From positions 186,001-250,000 of the forward strand of contig CALSSW010000003.1 of the NCBI GenBank assembly GCA_943789105.1: a stretch of 64,000 bases of DNA. The letters are read 5' to 3'. Positions 10,301-18,115 of this stretch are shown one piece after another. This DNA is from an uncultured Ulvibacter sp. (GTDB lineage Bacteria > Bacteroidota > Bacteroidia > Flavobacteriales > Flavobacteriaceae). The notes beneath the pieces were generated by a model that did not search any database, was not told the origin of the DNA, and saw only the letters and a program-made list of their open reading frames with translations. Positions within the stretch are counted from its first letter, which is position 1, and each line of letters starts with the position of its first letter. The translations under genes and the position numbers were made by a program.

Positions 10301-10641
10301 GTGTAAACCAGCCAGGAAAAGCCCGTGATATTTATGTGCAGTTAGCGGTTGTATATCAAGAAAAACTGCTCTATTTCAGCAGTTTTAAAACCAACGAGCA
10401 AATAGATATGCGTAGAGAAATCTACACAGATATGGAGCGATACAGAGCTGTTGTTACTGTTTTACTGGTAGAAGACTCAAAGGAGTATGCACTCTCAGAG
10501 GCTATTAAATTTAATGAGTACATAAAGCTATTTCCATATCTTTATAATCCAGATGAGGGTATAGAATTAGAAGGCCAATCAGACTCAGAAATACCCGAAG
10601 TGGATTCATTACAAGAGTTATTACAAAGCCAATCTAATTAA
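7357..10641 (+). CDS. DUF2723 large membrane protein, putative glycosyltransferase-like
   Basis: This protein of 1094 residues belongs to DUF2723, a Bacteroidota family related by pattern to protein O-mannosyltransferase-type (GT-C) enzymes. The N-terminal half has about ten hydrophobic segments (to residue ~320). The first lumen-type loop carries the conserved acidic pair in FWDAGEY (D37, E40) and GHPPGAP (H52), as in GT-C enzymes. A second hydrophobic block lies at about 545-660, with ERPFEPRERDYALVG just after it starts. The C-terminal part (about 950-1060) looks helical and repeat-like. A role in protein or lipid glycosylation is an inference; no substrate can be read from the sequence. 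The deacetylase frame follows directly. Confidence 0.8.
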   Translation: MGSFTFKKWNTILGWFVFLIALVTYWSTVEPTASFWDAGEYITTASNLEVGHPPGAPLYQLMGAFFSIFAMDAANIALTINLMSVFASAFTILFMFWSVTILLSNLVKKNDTFTKNNQIAILGSAVVGSLTFAFTDSFWYSAVEAEVYAMAAFIMSVLFYAGLRWEGEMFTPRGDKWVVLIAFVIGLSFGVHFMGLLTIPAIGFLYFFKNYTKVTVKNFLIANVVTVAILLFIFKLLLPMTLRFFSAAEIFFVNQINMPFNSGTIIAGLLFLAVFYFGLRYTRRKSFVKLNTLLLCVLFIFIGFSSWLMLPIRANAGTVINENNPNNARELLAYYNREQYPETHLFYGPLFTEAYVGLDKDNPFLDDKPKYEKDLEAKKYVIVNDIKNAKQNFEENQKAFLPRMWSLEHNANYMEITGAVDFEIKREYRSEQLLVDEVAKFKQAYDKGLVDSEDYDKFLKNFGDYLDIEKPGFLTNMRFMFEYQFGYMYWRYFMWNFAGRQDDIQGRYDKLHGNWISGIPFVDQMLIGPQNNIPTDALENKARNTYYFIPLLIGLLGILFLAKYDKKTFWVLLVFFLFTGLALKVYLNERPFEPRERDYALVGSFYVFAIWIGYGVYALYEILKEHINPKLALPIVLSATMLGAPMLLVSQNWDDHDRSNRYTAQSMARMYLDSIAQNGIIFTIGDNDTFALWYLQNIEGYRRDVRVVNTALFATDWYIDDMKKKAFDSDPIPSQLTHDDYKYGSRDYIIFNEIDTDSININVWMDWVASDDPRTMYQIPSSGQVVNTFPTKTFRLPVDKQAVLKSGVVALKDQAKIVPYIDVTVKDEVIYKNRLLMLDIIANNKWERPIYFSGGSFGDDDYLWMKDYLQMDGVVYKLVPIKTPVDKDNPFDMGRVDADKSYEIVKNWDWGNSGDPAIYHDIETRRNGLTYRSNLARIADALLKENKLDKAREILDLAMEKMPVDTFAFYSLLEPYMQMYYSVNQPGKARDIYVQLAVVYQEKLLYFSSFKTNEQIDMRREIYTDMERYRAVVTVLLVEDSKEYALSEAIKFNEYIKLFPYLYNPDEGIELEGQSDSEIPEVDSLQELLQSQSN

Positions 10642-10654
10642 TTGTATTTTTTGA

Positions 10655-11260
10655 AAACCTAACACATGGTGCATATACCCAAAGACCAACAATGCTATTT
10701 ATCTCACTTTTGATGATGGTCCCATTCCAGAGGTGAGTCCATGGGTGTTAGACCAATTAGACACCCATAATACAAAAGCAACTTTTTTTTGTATTAGAGA
10801 TAATATAGTTAAACATCCCACTATTTTCAATAAACTTGTTGCCGCTTCTCACGCAATCGGTAATCATACCTTTAGCCATTGCAATGGTTGGAAGACATCT
10901 TTAGAAAACTACACAAAAGATATTGAAAAATGTGCTGCAGTTCTGGAGAGTCATCTGCCAGGTTTTGTGCCGCTTTTTAGACCCCCCTACGGCAGAATTA
11001 CTCCCAAGCAAATCAGGGTCCTACAAGACAAAGGTTATGAGATTATAATGTGGAGTATTTTAAGTAAAGATTATGATCACAGTATTTCTGGAAAGCAGTG
11101 TTTAAAAAATGTAGTAACCCATATAAAACTTGGCAGCATTGTTGTCTTTCATGATAGTTTAAAAGCATATAAGAATCTTCAACAGGTCTTGCCAAAAGTA
11201 TTGGAACACTGCACTGAAATGGAATGGCAGTGCAAGACCCTGCCAATGTTAAAAAACTAG
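10655..11260 (+). CDS. Polysaccharide deacetylase family protein, 5' end disrupted
   Basis: The frame encodes a NodB-type carbohydrate esterase 4 domain: TFDDG (metal and base aspartates), NHTFSH (metal histidines), RPPYG and a late VVFHD. Such enzymes remove N- or O-acetyl groups from sugars. The coding frame is open only from 10655; an in-frame TGA sits at 10652-10654 and no ATG, GTG or TTG precedes the TFDDG motif. The first usable start in frame (GTG 10733) would delete that motif. In another frame, a TTG at 10642, directly after the previous stop, reads MYFLKT and then hits a stop; KTP is a usual start region of these proteins. A small out-of-frame deletion or a sequence error is likely. 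Confidence 0.72.
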   Translation, partial: KPNTWCIYPKTNNAIYLTFDDGPIPEVSPWVLDQLDTHNTKATFFCIRDNIVKHPTIFNKLVAASHAIGNHTFSHCNGWKTSLENYTKDIEKCAAVLESHLPGFVPLFRPPYGRITPKQIRVLQDKGYEIIMWSILSKDYDHSISGKQCLKNVVTHIKLGSIVVFHDSLKAYKNLQQVLPKVLEHCTEMEWQCKTLPMLKN

Positions 11261-11290
11261 TATTGGTTTTGAAATGTAATTACTGATGCC

Positions 11291-11587
11291 TTATACGTAT
11301 TCTTGTATCAAACCAATTAAGGTATTGGCGTCTTGCTCTCCACTTTGTCTCCATTTCATCTCACCTTGCTTATAAATCATAAGTGTTGGCAAGCCTTTTA
11401 CCCTTAGAGCTTCTGCAAGTTCACTGTTTTTTTCTACATCAATTTTAATTACCCGAGCTTTATCACCAAGGGCTGCCGCTACATCTCTTAGTACAGGGTG
11501 CATCGATTTACAAGCATCATCCCACTCGGTATAGAAGTCGAGTAAGACAGGAATGTTTGTTTCAATAATTTCTCCAAATTTTGACAT
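11291..11587 (-). CDS. Thioredoxin-fold protein lacking the N-terminal active-site cysteine
   Basis: This is a 98-residue thioredoxin domain with FYTEW at the usual strand, VKGLPTLMIY with the cis-Pro, and QSGEQDANTL near the end. The active site is altered: where WCGPCK is expected it reads WDDACK, so only C26 remains and the nucleophilic cysteine is replaced by Asp. It can therefore not act as a classical dithiol reductant and may bind or chaperone a partner, or work as a monothiol. I use the ATG at 11587; an upstream in-frame ATG at 11647 adds 20 residues unlike thioredoxin. It lies downstream of the metallophosphoesterase gene in the same direction. Confidence 0.85.
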   Translation of the reverse strand: MSKFGEIIETNIPVLLDFYTEWDDACKSMHPVLRDVAAALGDKARVIKIDVEKNSELAEALRVKGLPTLMIYKQGEMKWRQSGEQDANTLIGLIQEYV

Positions 11588-11650
11588 AAGGTTTCTATTT
11601 TTGGGACGAATTGTAGTACAAATATAACATTTATACCCAAACAACAAGGA

Positions 11651-12874
11651 TTACGCGGTTTGGCTCTTCTTTTTAAGGGTAATTACAGTGACTTCAGGCC
11701 AAATGCCAACACGTCCTGGGTAGCCTAAATACCCAAAGCCACGATTCACGTTTATGTAACGTCCAAACTCCTTGTAAATACCTGCCCAGTTTTGGTATCT
11801 ATACTTTACAGGGCTCCATTTAAACCATCCAGGTATTTCAATTCCAAATTGCATACCATGGGTGTGGCCACTAAGGGTTAGTTGTATGTTTTTTGGATGT
11901 TGTTTCACCCTAGATTGCCAGTGAGAGGGGTCATGACTCATTAATATTGTAAAATCTTTGGCGCTAACATCTGCACAAGCTTTTTCTAAATCACCGGCTT
12001 TTTTAAAACCACCTTCTCCCCAGTTTTCAACACCCACAAGTTTTATAGCCTGTTGGTTTTTTTTGATGGTTCTACTTTCATTTAACAGTACATCCCAGCC
12101 CATGTCTTTTTGAAGCTCGATTAGCGCCTGCAGATTTTCCTGTTTTTTTGCTGCAGACTCCCAAGACACATAATCTCCATAGTCATGATTTCCTAATACA
12201 GAGTATACGCCATCTTTTGCTTTTAATGTGGCAAAGGTCTCTTTCCAGAGATCCATTTCCTGGGCAACATTGTTTACTAAATCTCCAGTAAATAAAATAA
12301 GATCGCTTTGTTGTTTGTTAACCAAATCTACGGCATACTTTACTTTTTCTGGATTGTCAAAACTCCCGCTATGTATATCACTTATTTGAGTAAGGGTATA
12401 CCCGTCAAAGCTGCTAGGCAAATCCTCAAATTCTAGGGTGTATTGTAAAACCTTATAGTTGTATTTCCCTTTAATCATGCCATACAAAAGAGCCGCAAAA
12501 GGAATGGCAGCAACCCCAAGGGCTACTGTGCTCACAAATTTACGCCTTGAGGGCATAAAAGAAGTCTCAGTGCCTCCTCCAATTTTATAGAAAACCCCAA
12601 CAAATACCCTTATAACATCTTCACCAAACATGGCAATAACCGCAATAATCTTAGGCACAAATAAAGCTAAGAAAAGACCATAGATGTACATCATTTTAGG
12701 GTTTGTTCTAGCATCAGGGGAAGTAACTGCGTACATAAAAAGCACCAAAATAACTACAGAGCTCAATACATAAACCCCATGTATAAAGTGGTTTTTACTT
12801 ATGGTTTTTATGGCCTGAAATGTATAAATATCTATAAGTATGTATAAAACAATAGGAATAATCCAACGTAGCAT
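11651..12874 (-). CDS. Membrane-anchored metallophosphoesterase
   Basis: The 407-residue protein has three to four hydrophobic segments in the first ~150 residues, then a calcineurin-like phosphoesterase domain. The metal-binding motifs appear in order: SDIHSG, GDLVNN, GNHDYG, SHDP and SGHTHGMQFG. This order is that of YkuE/YaeI-type enzymes, some of which hydrolyse lipid-linked diphosphates such as UDP-diacylglucosamine; the substrate here is not known. The gene is divergent from the GH92 gene, with a 133-base gap between starts, and is followed by the thioredoxin-like gene. Confidence 0.86.
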   Translation of the reverse strand: MLRWIIPIVLYILIDIYTFQAIKTISKNHFIHGVYVLSSVVILVLFMYAVTSPDARTNPKMMYIYGLFLALFVPKIIAVIAMFGEDVIRVFVGVFYKIGGGTETSFMPSRRKFVSTVALGVAAIPFAALLYGMIKGKYNYKVLQYTLEFEDLPSSFDGYTLTQISDIHSGSFDNPEKVKYAVDLVNKQQSDLILFTGDLVNNVAQEMDLWKETFATLKAKDGVYSVLGNHDYGDYVSWESAAKKQENLQALIELQKDMGWDVLLNESRTIKKNQQAIKLVGVENWGEGGFKKAGDLEKACADVSAKDFTILMSHDPSHWQSRVKQHPKNIQLTLSGHTHGMQFGIEIPGWFKWSPVKYRYQNWAGIYKEFGRYINVNRGFGYLGYPGRVGIWPEVTVITLKKKSQTA

Positions 12875-13007
12875 AGTCTTGGTTTTCTTTGTGGTTAAAG
12901 ATAATTACATTTTTTAGCTCTTGTAAGAATATGATCTTAAAATTGCTTGATTACAGGGCTTAAAAATTATAATGATTGTTGTATCTTTTGATCTTTAAAA
13001 AAGGAAC

Positions 13008-15935
13008 ATGAAGAACATTATTTTTGTATTATTTGTGACATTTGCCCTGGCAAGTTGTTCAAATCCACAAATAAATCCTGCCTCCACTCATAACATCCCT
13101 TTAACAAGTCATGTAAACCCCTTTATAGGAACCGGTGGTCACGGGCATACCTATCCTGGCGCAACCACGGCTTTTGGGATGGTTCAATTAAGCCCAGACA
13201 CACGTTTAGATGGCTGGGACGGCTGTAGCGGCTATCATTACAGTGATGATTATATATACGGCTTTAGCCATACCCACCTTAGCGGAACGGGTGTTAGTGA
13301 CTATGGGGATGTGTTGTTAATGCCAACAAGTGCCATAAATTTTAATAATGGCGCCAATGGTCAAAAAGGCTATGGGTCTTCCTTTTCTCACCAAAAAGAA
13401 GAAGCTTCTCCGGGGTATTATAAAGTGCATTTAGAAGACACTAATATTGATGTTGAGTTAACTACAACAACCAGAGCAGCAATGCATTTTTACACCTATC
13501 CAAGTCCAGAGAATCAGGTGTTAATCTTAGATTTATTACATCGTGACAAGGTATTAGATGCTTCCATTGAAATTGTTTCAGACACAGAAATTCAAGGGTT
13601 TAGATTTTCAGAGGCATGGGCAACAGACCAACGTTTGTTTTTTAGTATAAAAACATCCCATCCATTTAAAGATATATTGCAATCTCCTCCCAAAAAAGGA
13701 ATGCCAGGGGCTAGAAAATGTGCCATGGAGTTTATAAACCCAAACAATGAACCTGTGTATATTTCAGTAGGTATTTCTGCGGTAGATCAGGCTGGTGCCA
13801 AACAAAATAGAGAAGTAGAAATTGGCTCCAAAACTTTTGAAACCATCAAAAAAGAGGCTGCACAATCTTGGGAACAGCAATTAGAGAAAATTGTTGTTGA
13901 AGATGCAAACAAAGACAAGCTTGCTACTTTTTATACGGCCCTTTATCACACCATGATTGCCCCTAATATATACCAAGATGTAGATGGTCGTTACAGAGGT
14001 ATGGATCTAGAAATACATCAAACAAAGGATTTTGACTACTACACCGTGTTCTCTCTCTGGGATACCTACAGAGCAGCCCATCCTTTGTATACTATTATAG
14101 AGCGGCAGCGCACCAATGATTTTATAAACACCTTTTTAGCAAAATATGACGAAGGTGGTATCATGCCAATCTGGGATTTGAGCGCTAATTATACTGGGTG
14201 TATGATTGGGTATCACGCAGTACCAGTCATTGCAGATGCCTACCTTAAAGGGATTTCTGGGTATGACAGTAAAAAAGCTCTAGAGGCTATGGTGCATAGT
14301 GCTATGCAAGATAAGCTGGGCTTAGCCTCTTACAAAGATGTTGGTTTTGTTCCTGTTGAAATGGAAAGCGAAAGTGTTTCTAAAACCTTAGAATACGCCT
14401 ACGATGACTGGACCATTGCTCAAATGGCAGCTCAAATGGGTAATACCAAAGTGTTTAAACAATTTACTGAGCGGGCACAGTATTATAAAAATATGTACAA
14501 TCCCAGCACAGGTTTTATGCAGGGAAGGTTTAATAATACTTGGTTTGGTCCTTTTGATCCCTATGAGGTAAACTTTAATTACACAGAAGCTAATGCATGG
14601 CAATACAGCTTGTATGCACCTCAAGATATTTCTGGTTTGATGCAATTAATGGATGGTAAAAAGCAATTAGCGCAACATTTAGATAATTTGTTTACCGCAA
14701 AACAAGAAACATCTGGACGTAAACAACCAGATATTACAGGACTCATAGGACAGTATGTACATGGTAATGAGCCAAGTCACCACATGGCTTATTTATACAA
14801 TTTTGTGAATCGTCCAAGTGATACCCAGCGGATCGTTAGAGAGATTTTAACAACCTTATATTCAAACGCTCCAGATGGGGTTAGTGGTAATGAAGACTGT
14901 GGCCAAATGAGCGCCTGGTATGTCTTTAGCTCTCTTGGATTTTACCCTGTAACCCCTGGGAGTAATCAGTACATCATAGGGTCTCCTTTGTTTGAAAAGG
15001 CAACCATTAACCTAGAAGACTCAAAACAATTTACGGTGCAAGCCAATGGTATTTCTAAGGAAAATTTCTACATAAAGTCTGCAAAGTTAAATGGTAAGGT
15101 TTTGGATAGAAGTTATCTGTACCATCAAGAAATTACCTCTGGGGGAACCTTGGTATTTGAAATGACAAACACACCTAGCCCCTGGGGCACAAAAGATTCA
15201 CAAATCCCTAGCACCCAGATACAAGAACATCAAATATTGCTGACTCCTTTTATTGCCTCAGGTACCGTGAGTTTTAAAAACAGCACTAGTATTACCCTTG
15301 GAGTTGCAGATCCCGGTGCAGACATTTATTATAGTATAGATCAAGGAGAATTTATTAAATATGAGGCTGCAATTGCTATTTCAGAATCTGTGTTAATTAA
15401 AACATATGCCCAAAAACAAGGCAAGAAAAGCGGGGTGCTCTCTACCCAGTTTTTTAAGATAGATCCAAATGTGAGTATTACATTAAACACCCAATATGCC
15501 AATGAGTATAGCGCAAGTGGAGAAAATGCCTTGATTGATGGAATTAAAGGGGCTTTAGATTTTAGAACAGGCGCCTGGCAAGGCTACAGTGATAAGGATC
15601 TTGATGCTGAGGTAAATCTAGGATCGGTGCAAAACATTTCAGAAATTAAAACAAATTTTTTACAAGAACAGCGCAGTTGGATTTTTTACCCCACCCAGGT
15701 AGAATGTTTGATTTCCATAGATGGTAAAAACTACACCTCTATTGGGGCGCAAAAAATAGATGCAGCCATACCAAGCCAGGATGCATTAATTAAATCTGTA
15801 GTATTTAAAACAAATCAAAAAGCACAATTTGTAAAGCTAAAGGCTACAAACTTAGGGGATGTACCTCCTTGGCACCTTGGGCATCCTTTTGATGGTAAAG
15901 CTTGGATTTTTACGGATGAAATAGAAATAAAATAA
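13008..15935 (+). CDS. GH92 alpha-mannosidase lipoprotein with C-terminal carbohydrate-binding-type domains
   Basis: This 975-residue protein is a family 92 glycoside hydrolase, a Ca-dependent exo-alpha-mannosidase family that trims N-glycans and yeast mannans. A lipoprotein signal ends in LASC (about residue 17). The GH92 core starts with NPFIGTGGHGHTYPGA and includes GNEPSHH (about 586, holding the general acid) and GNEDCGQMSAWY (about 627, general base region). After the core, about residues 750-820 resemble a chitobiase C-terminal-like domain, and residues 830-975 resemble an F5/8 type C (discoidin) domain. The glycosylasparaginase gene starts 4 bases after the stop, so the two are one operon for glycoprotein breakdown. 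Confidence 0.9.
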   Translation: MKNIIFVLFVTFALASCSNPQINPASTHNIPLTSHVNPFIGTGGHGHTYPGATTAFGMVQLSPDTRLDGWDGCSGYHYSDDYIYGFSHTHLSGTGVSDYGDVLLMPTSAINFNNGANGQKGYGSSFSHQKEEASPGYYKVHLEDTNIDVELTTTTRAAMHFYTYPSPENQVLILDLLHRDKVLDASIEIVSDTEIQGFRFSEAWATDQRLFFSIKTSHPFKDILQSPPKKGMPGARKCAMEFINPNNEPVYISVGISAVDQAGAKQNREVEIGSKTFETIKKEAAQSWEQQLEKIVVEDANKDKLATFYTALYHTMIAPNIYQDVDGRYRGMDLEIHQTKDFDYYTVFSLWDTYRAAHPLYTIIERQRTNDFINTFLAKYDEGGIMPIWDLSANYTGCMIGYHAVPVIADAYLKGISGYDSKKALEAMVHSAMQDKLGLASYKDVGFVPVEMESESVSKTLEYAYDDWTIAQMAAQMGNTKVFKQFTERAQYYKNMYNPSTGFMQGRFNNTWFGPFDPYEVNFNYTEANAWQYSLYAPQDISGLMQLMDGKKQLAQHLDNLFTAKQETSGRKQPDITGLIGQYVHGNEPSHHMAYLYNFVNRPSDTQRIVREILTTLYSNAPDGVSGNEDCGQMSAWYVFSSLGFYPVTPGSNQYIIGSPLFEKATINLEDSKQFTVQANGISKENFYIKSAKLNGKVLDRSYLYHQEITSGGTLVFEMTNTPSPWGTKDSQIPSTQIQEHQILLTPFIASGTVSFKNSTSITLGVADPGADIYYSIDQGEFIKYEAAIAISESVLIKTYAQKQGKKSGVLSTQFFKIDPNVSITLNTQYANEYSASGENALIDGIKGALDFRTGAWQGYSDKDLDAEVNLGSVQNISEIKTNFLQEQRSWIFYPTQVECLISIDGKNYTSIGAQKIDAAIPSQDALIKSVVFKTNQKAQFVKLKATNLGDVPPWHLGHPFDGKAWIFTDEIEIK

Positions 15936-15939
15936 CACC

Positions 15940-16944
15940 ATGAAAAGACGTAACTTTTTACAAAAAGCAGCCCTAGGCTCTGTTGGCATAACCGCTCTAG
16001 GCTCAAGTATTACAGCTACTGCTGCAACTCCAAAAAAAGCTAAAGACAAACAAGATGTACTAGCTTCAAATTCTTTACTACCGGTTGTAATTGCTACTTG
16101 GAGTGTAGCGCAGGCAACAAAAAAGGCATGGCAATCCATGGAGCAGGGTAGTTCTGCCTTAGATGCAGTTATTGCTGGTTGCGGTGTGGAGGAGGCCAAT
16201 GCGCAGGGGCAATCTGTGGGTATTGGAGGGCTTCCAGATAGAGAGGGGCGAGTTACCCTGGACGCATGTGTTATGAACGAAAAAGGCGATTATGGCGCGG
16301 TGTTGTGCATGCAAAACATAAAGCATCCTATTGCTGTAGCCAGAAAGGTAATGGAGGATACCCCTCATGTTATTTTAGCTGGTGTTGGCGCTGAAGAATT
16401 TGCTGTATCTCAAGGTTTTAAAAGAGAAAATTTATTGACAGAACAATCAAAAAAAGATTGGGAAACCTGGAAAAAAACCTCCAAATACAAACCTATTATT
16501 AATATCGAAAATCATGACACCATTGGCATGTTGGCCGTAGATAAAAACGGAACAATTTCTGGAGGTTGTACCACAAGTGGTTTGGCTTATAAAATGGCTG
16601 GCCGCGTAGGAGACTCTGCTATTATTGGTTCTGGCTTATTTGTAGACAATGAAATAGGCGCTGCAACTGCAACTGGTCTGGGTGAGGAAGTTTTAAAAAC
16701 AGTAGGAAGTTATTTAATTGTCGAACTCATCAGACAAGGAAAATCTCCACAAGAGGCCTGTGAGTTAGCCATTAAGAGAATTATAGAAAAAACACCAAAT
16801 TTTGAAGACTTTCAGGTAGGGTATATTGCTGTCAATAAAAAAGGAGAGACCGGAGCCTATTCTATACATGAGGGCTTTACCGCCACCACCTACCAAGATC
16901 AAAAAAACACAACATTTAACCCAAATTTTTACAATGAAAAATAA
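15940..16944 (+). CDS. N4-(beta-N-acetylglucosaminyl)-L-asparaginase (glycosylasparaginase)
   Basis: This 334-residue Ntn-hydrolase cleaves the bond between GlcNAc and the Asn side chain of N-glycans. The family motif HDTIGMLA is present; T194 should become the N-terminal nucleophile after self-cleavage between D193 and T194. The downstream GRVGDSAIIGSGLFVDNE block matches the substrate-binding part of the family. The N-terminus (MKRRNFLQKAALGS) is a twin-arginine signal, so the enzyme should be exported folded. It follows the GH92 gene by 4 bases. Together they would strip mannose and then release the core sugar from asparagine. Confidence 0.93.
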   Translation: MKRRNFLQKAALGSVGITALGSSITATAATPKKAKDKQDVLASNSLLPVVIATWSVAQATKKAWQSMEQGSSALDAVIAGCGVEEANAQGQSVGIGGLPDREGRVTLDACVMNEKGDYGAVLCMQNIKHPIAVARKVMEDTPHVILAGVGAEEFAVSQGFKRENLLTEQSKKDWETWKKTSKYKPIINIENHDTIGMLAVDKNGTISGGCTTSGLAYKMAGRVGDSAIIGSGLFVDNEIGAATATGLGEEVLKTVGSYLIVELIRQGKSPQEACELAIKRIIEKTPNFEDFQVGYIAVNKKGETGAYSIHEGFTATTYQDQKNTTFNPNFYNEK

Positions 16945-16953
16945 TTGTGGGTA

Positions 16954-16988
16954 CTAATAAAAAAGTTACACCTCAGCTTTTTTATTAG
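16954..16988 (+). terminator. AT-rich terminator after the glycosylasparaginase gene
   Basis: CTAATAAAAAAG (16954-16965) and CTTTTTTATTAG (16977-16988) form a perfect 12-bp inverted repeat with an 11-base loop, just after the stop codon. Confidence 0.6.
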
Positions 16989-17161
16989 CAATAGCATGTT
17001 AGGCCTATTTTTTATTTTTTAAAAATAAAATCTAGGCAAACAGTGCTAGTATCAAGCTGGTGCACATAAATTTATCTAAAATGAGATATATATTCTCATT
17101 TTTATGTAATTTTAAAATTATAAGTAGGTTGATACCTAAAGGTGTTAATCAAATTTGGGGC

Positions 17162-17200
17162 GAAAAGCCATCACGCAAGTGATGGCTTTTCAATTTTTTA
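17162..17200 (+). terminator. Strong hairpin terminator between convergent genes
   Basis: GAAAAGCCATCAC and GTGATGGCTTTTC flank a GCAA tetraloop and are followed by AATTTTTT. The perfect stem works in either direction and lies between the glycosylasparaginase gene and the convergent HAD gene. Confidence 0.85.
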
Positions 17201-17222
17201 GCAATCCAGTAAAACATTTGTT

Positions 17223-17879
17223 TTAAAACAATTTGGCTACCCTATGGTAATGAATCTGAGAAAATGAGCTTACTACTTTATCTGCATTGCTATAATCTTG
17301 ATCTGTAGAGTGAGTGCTATCATACCCAACAACAAAGATACCTGCATCATTGGCTGCTCTAATTCCATTGCTGGAGTCTTCTATCACCATACAGTGCTCT
17401 TTTGGGTGTCCTGCTGCTTGTGCAGCTTTAATAAAAATTTCTGGATGTGGTTTACTCTGCTTTAAATCTGCGCCGCTTAATTTAGCGACAAAGTATTTGT
17501 CTAAGTCAAAGCGATCAAAAATGCGATTAATATTAGGCATCGAGGCCGACGAGGCTAAAACCAGGGTAAGACCATTGTTGTAATAGTTTTTTATAAGGGC
17601 TAATACACCATCTAGGAGTTGCAGGGAGTTGTCATTTTCAAACAAATATTTGAAATGCTTTCTTTTAATTGCCACAAGTGTTTGCGGCGTTGCATCTAGA
17701 TTAAAATAAGATACCAATTGCTTGCAAATATTCATGGTAGACTGGCCAGTGTAACTTGTGTACATTGCCTCTGTAACAGCTATGCCCATGTCTTTAAACA
17801 TTAGAAAATAGGCCTTACGGTGTAAAGGTTCTGTGTCTACAATTACACCATCCATATCAAAAAGTACTGCTTTTAACAT
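17223..17879 (-). CDS. HAD-superfamily phosphatase, beta-phosphoglucomutase-like
   Basis: This 218-residue HAD hydrolase starts with DMDGVIVDTEP (motif I with both aspartates), has LVLASSAS as motif II, a Lys in the KPHPE motif III region and VIEDSSNGIRAA as motif IV. The cap of about 70 residues after motif I is helical (C1 type), as in beta-phosphoglucomutase and small sugar phosphatases. The ATG at 17879 is preferred to 17903 because it puts motif I at the usual distance. The gene is alone and divergent from the HPPD gene. The exact substrate is not predictable. Confidence 0.87.
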   Translation of the reverse strand: MLKAVLFDMDGVIVDTEPLHRKAYFLMFKDMGIAVTEAMYTSYTGQSTMNICKQLVSYFNLDATPQTLVAIKRKHFKYLFENDNSLQLLDGVLALIKNYYNNGLTLVLASSASMPNINRIFDRFDLDKYFVAKLSGADLKQSKPHPEIFIKAAQAAGHPKEHCMVIEDSSNGIRAANDAGIFVVGYDSTHSTDQDYSNADKVVSSFSQIHYHRVAKLF

Positions 17880-18115
17880 ACCATATTTAGTTACAAAATT
17901 CAAAAAACAAATGTATCTTTTTTTACTAAAAGTAGCACCCTCTAAGTATATTTAGTCTTCCACAAAGTAGTAGTTTGTTGGGGTGTTTAACTTTTAAAAA
18001 ATCACTTTTACCACGGCTTTTGTTTTTGGTACTAGAAATCTCAATATTATTATAGATATTTGCACTAAGAAAGTAGCTTATTTCTTTGGAGCTATTGGCC
18101 TAAAAACTACACATT

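Noticed and set aside
18026-18062. Promoter of hppD (TTG and GATATTTG)
   Set aside because: The -7 lacks the leading T and the spacing is about 26 bases, too long.
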